This document shows positions 7,769 to 11,578 of a stretch of 11,578 bases of DNA, one piece after another (position 1 is the stretch's first letter; every line of letters starts with the position of its first letter). The stretch comes from CAZUVQ01 sp964623915 (lineage in GTDB: Bacteria > Bacillota > Clostridia > UMGS1883 > UMGS1540). Under the pieces are notes generated by a model that searched no databases, was not told the origin of the DNA, and saw only the letters and a program-made list of their open reading frames with translations. The translations under genes and the position numbers were made by a program. Where the stretch lies: NCBI GenBank assembly GCA_964623915.1, contig CAZUVQ010000060.1, positions 1-11,578 of the forward strand. Direction: 5' to 3'.

Positions 7769-7815
7769 AGCCCAAGAAATTAATCTCGGGCTTTATTAAT
7801 AAGCAAGCTTATGCC
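7757..7815. terminator. Bidirectional terminator between convergent genes
   Basis: Core stem AATAAAGCCC (7764-7773) and GGGCTTTATT (7788-7797), nested inside a second pair of arms GGCATAA (7757-7763) and TTATGCC (7809-7815). T-rich sequence follows on both strands, so it can serve the YcxB-like gene (+) and the hprK-aldolase operon (-). Confidence 0.75.
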
Positions 7816-7825
7816 AGGCAGATAA

Positions 7826-8467
7826 TTACGCTCTTGCCGCCTTTACCTTTGCAATAAATTCTCTTGCAAGTATTGTTATTGATTTATAGTCACCCGTCTT
7901 TGCGCCTGCAGTTAAAGCTCCCCCTACGCCTACGGCGGATGCACCGGCATTAATCCATTCTCCTACGTTATTTATATCAACACCGCCTGTTGGCATCACC
8001 TTAGCATATGGAATAGGGCCTTTTATGGCTTTTATTATTTTAGGTCCAAAGGCTTCACCCGGGAATACCTTAACTATATCTGCACCGCTTTCCATTGCTT
8101 CAACAACTTCTTTTATTGTCATTGCACCGGGCATACAAGGAACTCTGTAGCGATTGCAAAGCCTTACTGTTTCAGCATTGAAATAAGGGCTTACAATGTA
8201 TTGCGCACCTGAAAGAATTGCAATTCTCGCAGTTTCAGGATCCATAACAGTTCCTGCACCTAATATCATTTCACCGTTTTTGTATTCATTGGCAAGCTCC
8301 TCAATTACCTTGTGAGCCATTGGAACAGTAAACGTAAGCTCAATTGCGGGCACTCCTCCCTCAAGGCAGGCATCTGCAATTTTTTTTGCCTTTTCCCCGT
8401 TTTCAGCCCTGACAACTGCCACAACGCCAGAGTTGCAAATTTTCGTCAAAACCAATTCTTTTTCCAT
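7826..8467 (-). CDS. eda: KDPG/KHG aldolase (class I)
   Basis: Cleaves 2-keto-3-deoxy-6-phosphogluconate to pyruvate and glyceraldehyde 3-phosphate; many homologues also act on 4-hydroxy-2-oxoglutarate. It serves Entner-Doudoroff or uronate and sugar-acid breakdown in the cytoplasm. 213 residues, standard length. Visible landmarks are VVAVVRAEN (15-23), the catalytic Glu in AIELTFTVP (Glu43), GAGTV (70-74), the Schiff-base lysine in DIVKVFPGE (Lys133) and the phosphate-binding PTGGV (159-163). The ATG at 8467 follows GAGGAGAT; an in-frame start at 8557 would add 30 residues reaching almost to the hprK stop and is rejected. It lies 92 nt after hprK on the same strand. The partner kinase and dehydratase genes are not in the window, so the exact pathway is unknown. 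Confidence 0.93.
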   Translation of the reverse strand: MEKELVLTKICNSGVVAVVRAENGEKAKKIADACLEGGVPAIELTFTVPMAHKVIEELANEYKNGEMILGAGTVMDPETARIAILSGAQYIVSPYFNAETVRLCNRYRVPCMPGAMTIKEVVEAMESGADIVKVFPGEAFGPKIIKAIKGPIPYAKVMPTGGVDINNVGEWINAGASAVGVGGALTAGAKTGDYKSITILAREFIAKVKAARA

Positions 8468-8559
8468 GATTAATCTCCTCGTTAAATTGTATTTGCAAGA
8501 GAACTCTAAAAATTTAAGATAATAGCCTTGCATTCTATAATCTTTTTTTGCCACCAAAC

Positions 8560-9501
8560 TTATTCGTTATTTCCAAATTCATGGAGCAGTCTCTTATTTA
8601 GTGCTTCAACTGCGCTATAACCCATTTTTTTCTGCCTGTGATTCATCGCCGCAACCTCAACAATTACAGCAAGATTCCTTCCCGGCTTTATAGGAACAAC
8701 AATTGAAGGAACGTCTATACCAAGAATATTGGTATATTGGGCATCAAGGCCAAGACGGTCATATTCCTTGCTTTCCTGCCATGGCTCAATATTAATAATT
8801 AGGTCGATTTTTTCCGTATCTTTTACAGAACCCATACCAAAAATCTTCTGAACATCTACAATGCCGATACCACGTATTTCAACAAAATGCCTTATTACCT
8901 TAGGGGATGTCCCAACAAGGGTTATAGATGAAACTCTTTTTATATCAACGGCATCATCTGCAACAAGACGATGACCTCTCTTTAAAAGTTCAATTGCAGT
9001 TTCGCTTTTTCCAACTCCGCTTTCGCCCAAAAGCAGAATACCCTCACCATATACCTCAACCAAAACACCATGACGTGAAATCCGTGGAGCAAGGTGAATA
9101 TTCAAAGAAGCAATAAGCGATGCCATAAAGGTTGACGTTGTGCTTTTTGTTCTGAATACCGGTATATTATTCTTTTTTGCAGCTGTAAGCACTTCGGCAA
9201 CAGGCTCAATACCCCTTGTAATAATAAGAGCCGGTGATTTTTTTGAAAACAGCATGTTAATCCTTTTTTCTATTTCCCCATGAGAAAGCGTTTCAAGATA
9301 TGAATTTTCCACTTTGCCGAAAAGCAAAATACGTTCATTGTCAAAATGCTCAAAATAATCGGAAGCAAGATGCAGACCCGGACGCATGACATCAGCAGTA
9401 GTAATAATCTTTTTTTCAATATCGTCTGTACTACAGACTGTCTCAAGGTTAAATTCTTCAATTATTTTTGTTAATTCAACTGTAAAACCTGCTTCATACA
9501 T
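8560..9501 (-). CDS. hprK: HPr kinase/phosphorylase
   Basis: Bifunctional enzyme that phosphorylates Ser46 of the phosphotransferase protein HPr, or removes that phosphate, controlling carbon catabolite repression through CcpA. 313 residues, normal length. The N-terminal domain (1-130) is followed by the catalytic domain, with SRHGVLVEVYGEG (142-154, His144), Walker A GESGVGKS (159-166, Lys165), the acidic RLVADDAVDI (178-187) and the family signature VEIRGIGIVDV (207-217). ATG 9501 has AGGGGTG just upstream and its own promoter. All catalytic residues expected from the family are present, so it should be active. The next gene is an aldolase rather than lgt, which follows hprK in many Firmicutes. 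Confidence 0.97.
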   Translation of the reverse strand: MYEAGFTVELTKIIEEFNLETVCSTDDIEKKIITTADVMRPGLHLASDYFEHFDNERILLFGKVENSYLETLSHGEIEKRINMLFSKKSPALIITRGIEPVAEVLTAAKKNNIPVFRTKSTTSTFMASLIASLNIHLAPRISRHGVLVEVYGEGILLLGESGVGKSETAIELLKRGHRLVADDAVDIKRVSSITLVGTSPKVIRHFVEIRGIGIVDVQKIFGMGSVKDTEKIDLIINIEPWQESKEYDRLGLDAQYTNILGIDVPSIVVPIKPGRNLAVIVEVAAMNHRQKKMGYSAVEALNKRLLHEFGNNE

Positions 9502-9541
9502 TTAAACACCCCTAAACTTATACTTGTGAATATTTTCTTAT

Positions 9542-9570
9542 ATTATATACTGTAAAAGCAGTTTTGTAAA
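9542..9570 (-). promoter_or_regulatory. hprK promoter, sigma-A type
   Basis: On the - strand TTTACA (9565-9570), 17-nt spacer, TATAAT (9542-9547). The leader would be about 35 nt. No catabolite-responsive element was recognised beside it. Confidence 0.78.
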
Positions 9571-9609
9571 TGAAAAGAGTGATTTTTCTGAATAAATATT
9601 GCAAAACCC

Positions 9610-9638
9610 TTGACTAAAGCTGAATGTTGTATTATAAT
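9610..9638 (+). promoter_or_regulatory. tRNA-Ser promoter
   Basis: TTGACT (9610-9615), 17-nt spacer, TATAAT (9633-9638), with the tRNA beginning 14 nt after the -10 box. It is divergent from the hprK promoter 40 nt away. Confidence 0.85.
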
Positions 9639-9651
9639 ATCGAAGTGTCTT

Positions 9652-9742
9652 GGAGAGATGGCTGAGCTGGCCTAAGGCGCACGATTGGAAATCGTGTAAC
9701 GGTTAACCCCGTTCAAGGGTTCGAATCCCTTTCTCTCCGCCA
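9652..9742 (+). tRNA. tRNA-Ser (anticodon GGA)
   Basis: Class II tRNA of 91 nt including an encoded CCA. The acceptor arms GGAGAGA (9652-9658) and TCTCTCC (9732-9738) pair fully, with discriminator G9739. The anticodon stem CACGA/TCGTG encloses the loop TTGGAAA, giving anticodon GGA (9687-9689), which reads UCC and UCU. A long variable arm lies between the anticodon arm and the T arm, as in serine tRNAs, and the T loop TTCGAAT is present. tRNA-Ser genes are frequent integration sites, and an integrase remnant lies 1.5 kb downstream, but no second copy of the tRNA 3' end was seen in the window. Confidence 0.97.
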
Positions 9743-9747
9743 TAAAT

Positions 9748-9784
9748 AAAGGATTACAGCTTTTTAGGTTGTAATCCTTTTTTT
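9748..9784 (+). terminator. Terminator of tRNA-Ser
   Basis: Arms AAAGGATTACA (9748-9758) and TGTAATCCTTT (9770-9780) with an 11-nt loop, running into a T tract to 9784. Confidence 0.9.
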
Positions 9785-9846
9785 GATATGTAGATTGTTT
9801 TTTAACATTTTTTTAACCGACTTAAATTGTTTAGGTTAAGCATGTT

Positions 9847-9871
9847 ATAAACATAATGGGAAATTAAAGTT
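9847..9871. repeat. 25-bp direct repeat, copy 1
   Basis: Begins ATAAACATAATGGGAA and differs from the copy at 10181-10205 at 2 of 25 positions. It covers the stop codon of the 91-residue protein gene. Confidence 0.85.
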
Positions 9872-10139
9872 TACTTATACTGTTCTTAATTGCTTGTATT
9901 AAATAAAAAGGGCAATCATCTTTTCCAGCGACATGATAACCATGCTTAATAACAAGTCTAGAATTGCAGAATATATCATCTCTATCGGTAATGTACTCTA
10001 GTTTTTGTTTGTTATCTGCAATGACTAAAACCATATTTCCAAAGCACTTATGATTTCTATTGAACGATACGATTTTAAAGTCTGTGTATTCAATTGCATC
10101 ACGAATCATTTTTATGATTTCATTATCAGGCATAACCAC
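9864..10139 (-). CDS. Hypothetical 91-residue protein
   Basis: Not recognised. The 91-residue product has no signal peptide and no membrane helix. An amphipathic N-terminal stretch (MPDNEIIKMIRDAIEYT) is followed by beta-rich sequence with CFGNMVLVIADN (32-43) and LEYITDRDDIFCN (47-59), and by a C-terminal helix. The pattern of an FG(N/D)-hydrophobic strand followed by a DR(x)D motif recalls small immunity-type proteins, but that is a weak impression. AGGAGG (10150-10155) is 10 nt before the GTG at 10139 and 16 nt before an ATG at 10133, so the GTG is preferred. It lies 64 nt after the DUF2971 gene on the same strand and is probably co-transcribed with it. The strong ribosome binding site supports a real gene. 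Confidence 0.6.
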   Translation of the reverse strand: MVMPDNEIIKMIRDAIEYTDFKIVSFNRNHKCFGNMVLVIADNKQKLEYITDRDDIFCNSRLVIKHGYHVAGKDDCPFYLIQAIKNSISKL

Positions 10140-10180
10140 AGATTTATCGCCTCCTAAATTTTTGTTTTATGATGCTCATA

Positions 10181-10205
10181 ATAAACATAATGGGAAGTTC
10201 AAGTT
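10181..10205. repeat. 25-bp direct repeat, copy 2
   Basis: Second copy, 334 bp from the first, reaching the stop codon of the DUF2971 gene. With the first copy it brackets the 91-residue protein gene. Confidence 0.85.
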
Positions 10206-10998
10206 ATGTGATCTGAATTATACTCCTCTTTATCGGAACCGCTAATTTATTTTCTTTTACAAATGTCGTGAGGGCATCGAATACATCATTTGTAACTTTG
10301 GGAGCAAGCAATATTTCTTCAATTTCTTCTTGTAATGGGATATCTATATATTTGGGGGTACAAATTGGTATGTGTATTTTCATCATAGACTCACTGAAAT
10401 GAATTGAGCATAGTGGAGATACTGTAAACCGCCATTCATTTTCATAACTCCAATGTTCAATTTTTTTTATACCCAATTCACATAAATCAATGTCGCACAT
10501 AATAAATTCATTGGGCTTACCCAAATTAACTTTCGACTTTCCGACTGCAACAGAATAGGTTTTTTCAAACGATGGTTCATAGTCTATTTTCAAAGGACCT
10601 ACTACGCTTTTTATTACCATTTGATACATCACATGTGCATCATCAACATATCCATTTATCGAAATGGGCTCAATGGAGCCAACAGGGAAATATCCACTTG
10701 CATGCTCTTTAAGCTTTAATTCTTTTGAAAACATTGCTGACTTTATTTTTATTCTACATCCATTCATTTGTGTATATACATACCATAGTCCAATGCTTTC
10801 GCTCTTATCAGCGTTCCAGCATGAACAAAAAATGAATTTTCTGTGTTCGTCTTGAGGCTCTGTGGAATTTTCAAACAAAAAATCACCCTCATAAGGATCG
10901 TTAAGTAAATCTAATCGCGTAAATCTGATTTTTTTGGATAATAAAATATTTTTTATTGATTCAATACTTGTGTAATGATACATATATTTTGGTATCAT
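10204..10998 (-). CDS. DUF2971 protein
   Basis: 264 residues, soluble, with DUF2971 landmarks in order: MYHYTSIESIKNILLSKKIRF (6-26), LLNDPYEGD (31-39), FIFCSCWN (55-62), SIGLWYVYTQMNGCRIKI (68-85), and WSYENEWRF (183-191). The biochemical activity of the family is unknown; members occur in phage, mobile and defence-linked settings. ATG 10998 is chosen, with GGTGA (11003-11007) close upstream; a TTG at 11016 in frame has no ribosome binding site. It lies in a region with a tRNA on one side and a decayed integrase on the other, followed by the small 91-residue protein gene. AT content appears high even for this window, consistent with transfer. Confidence 0.85.
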   Translation of the reverse strand: MIPKYMYHYTSIESIKNILLSKKIRFTRLDLLNDPYEGDFLFENSTEPQDEHRKFIFCSCWNADKSESIGLWYVYTQMNGCRIKIKSAMFSKELKLKEHASGYFPVGSIEPISINGYVDDAHVMYQMVIKSVVGPLKIDYEPSFEKTYSVAVGKSKVNLGKPNEFIMCDIDLCELGIKKIEHWSYENEWRFTVSPLCSIHFSESMMKIHIPICTPKYIDIPLQEEIEEILLAPKVTNDVFDALTTFVKENKLAVPIKRSIIQIT

Positions 10999-11079
10999 AA
11001 CCTCACCAACTTTCAACTATCAACTTGTGTTACGAATTATTGCTATAATGAAAACCTTATTAAATTGTACATTTTTATC

Positions 11080-11085
11080 ATTATA
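11080..11085 (-). promoter_or_regulatory. Candidate -10 box for the DUF2971 gene
   Basis: TATAAT on the - strand, some 80 nt before the start. No good -35 box lies at 16-18 nt; an activator or the adjacent inverted repeat may matter. Confidence 0.35.
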
Positions 11086-11105
11086 AGAGCTTTATGTCAC
11101 TCCAA

Positions 11106-11129
11106 ATTATTTGCCTTTAAACAAATAAT
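11106..11129. repeat. Inverted repeat upstream of the DUF2971 gene
   Basis: Perfect 8-bp arms ATTATTTG (11106-11113) and CAAATAAT (11122-11129), with an 8-nt loop. It lies over the expected -35 region of the DUF2971 promoter, so it could be an operator. Confidence 0.5.
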
Positions 11130-11235
11130 CAGTTTATGCCATATATATTATACCTAAATTTTGTAATATGCAACATAAAATTACTATATTCTGCATATTT
11201 TTTAAATTTCAATATAAAAGACATATATATCAGCC

Positions 11236-11400
11236 TCAAATATTCAAAACCATATTAATTTTTTCCGCCGCTTCCCTCTGTTGTTCCTCGTCTATATGGC
11301 TATATAAGTCCATAGTAATTCCTATTTTGGAGTGTCCTAATCGTTCGCTTGCTACTTTCATTGATACACCTTGTTTTAGCATTAAACTTGCATTTGTATG
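11236..11400 (-). pseudogene. C-terminal remnant of a tyrosine integrase
   Basis: The last 54 residues of a phage or transposon-type tyrosine recombinase: HTNASLMLKQGVSMKVASER, then LGHSKIGITMDLYSHIDEEQ, then QREAAEKINMVLNI. The GH histidine and the nucleophile tyrosine (in DLYSH) remain. The expected preceding (H)DLRH box is broken: the frame reads PYG before HTNAS, and a one-base shift would give the CTA-TGG-like remains of Leu-Arg. The N-terminal arm-binding and core domains are absent upstream to the window end. It cannot be an active enzyme and marks an old integration event near tRNA-Ser. The open frame continues upstream to 11439 without family similarity. Confidence 0.85.
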
Positions 11401-11439
11401 CCCATAGGGTATAATAAAGACAAACGGTGAAAACTGCAT

Positions 11440-11578
11440 AAAACAAGGAGTTTAGAGGTTTATCTTATTATATTTCAATTCTTTTTCCAACATGAAAATG
11501 ATAAGAAATAAGTCTTTAATAAGGACGATGTTACATTAAAGACAAAAAACAAACTCCAAAAGGGGGTCATAAAACTTA
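11440..11578. other. Gene-free end of window with a 9-bp inverted repeat
   Basis: No supported gene. GTCTTTAAT (11512-11520) and ATTAAAGAC (11535-11543) form an inverted repeat with a 14-nt loop. AGGGGG at 11561-11566 could be a ribosome binding site for a + strand gene starting beyond the window. Confidence 0.4.

Noticed and set aside
8468..8557. 30-residue extension of the aldolase
   Set aside because: No family similarity; GAGGAGAT precedes ATG 8467 and the length from there is standard.
8468..8559. Catabolite-responsive element in the hprK-aldolase gap
   Set aside because: TTGCAAATACAATTT resembles only part of the consensus and lacks the central CG.
11447..11557. GGAGTTT/AAACTCC inverted repeat flanking the window end
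   Set aside because: Only 7 bp over a 97-nt separation, expected by chance.
11476..11570. 31-codon open frame on the - strand beginning near 11570
   Set aside because: No ribosome binding site, no recognisable family, and composition typical of random AT-rich sequence.
9743..11578. A second copy of the tRNA-Ser 3' end as an attachment site
   Set aside because: Searched by eye for the T-arm and acceptor sequence downstream; none was found in the window.

Overview
The window looks like chromosomal DNA of a low-GC Gram-positive bacterium, most likely an anaerobic Clostridia. The evidence is AT-rich DNA, strong GGAGG-type ribosome binding sites, sigma-A promoters with extended -10 boxes, an HPr kinase/phosphorylase, an S-layer-homology (SLH) surface protein, and DUF421, AI-2E-family and YcxB-like proteins of Firmicutes type. 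Species cannot be told from the sequence.

Layout. (1) 79-2907, + strand: a three-gene run encoding a DUF421/YetF-like membrane protein, a WYL-domain regulator and an AI-2E-family membrane protein, with 18 and 24 nt gaps. (2) 3000-3266, +: rpsT (ribosomal protein S20) with its own promoter and a perfect-stem terminator. (3) 7059-3335, - strand: an ECF sigma factor, a single-pass anti-sigma-like protein overlapping it by 8 nt, and 19 nt further a secreted YcdB/YcdC-repeat protein with three SLH modules. (4) 7271-7768, +: a YcxB-like membrane protein, divergent from the sigma operon, with a near-consensus promoter. (5) 9501-7826, -: hprK followed by a KDPG/KHG aldolase gene. (6) 9652-9742, +: tRNA-Ser(GGA) with promoter, encoded CCA and terminator. 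(7) 9864 to the end: an accessory-looking stretch on the - strand with an unknown 91-residue protein, a DUF2971 protein and the C-terminal remnant of a tyrosine integrase, plus a 25-bp direct repeat linking the two intact genes.

How the parts may work together. The sigma/anti-sigma/SLH genes form a self-contained envelope-sensing unit in which the putative target or input, a cell-wall-anchored protein, is co-transcribed with its regulators. The hprK-aldolase pair joins the main sensor of carbon catabolite repression to a sugar-acid enzyme. The DUF421-WYL-AI-2E set pairs a ligand-responsive type of repressor with two membrane proteins.

The part most likely to hold something new is 9.8-11.5 kb. 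There a tRNA gene on one side and a decayed integrase on the other bracket a small AT-rich cargo whose two genes end at nearly identical 25-bp repeats. I do not see a convincing undescribed multi-gene system beyond these candidates.
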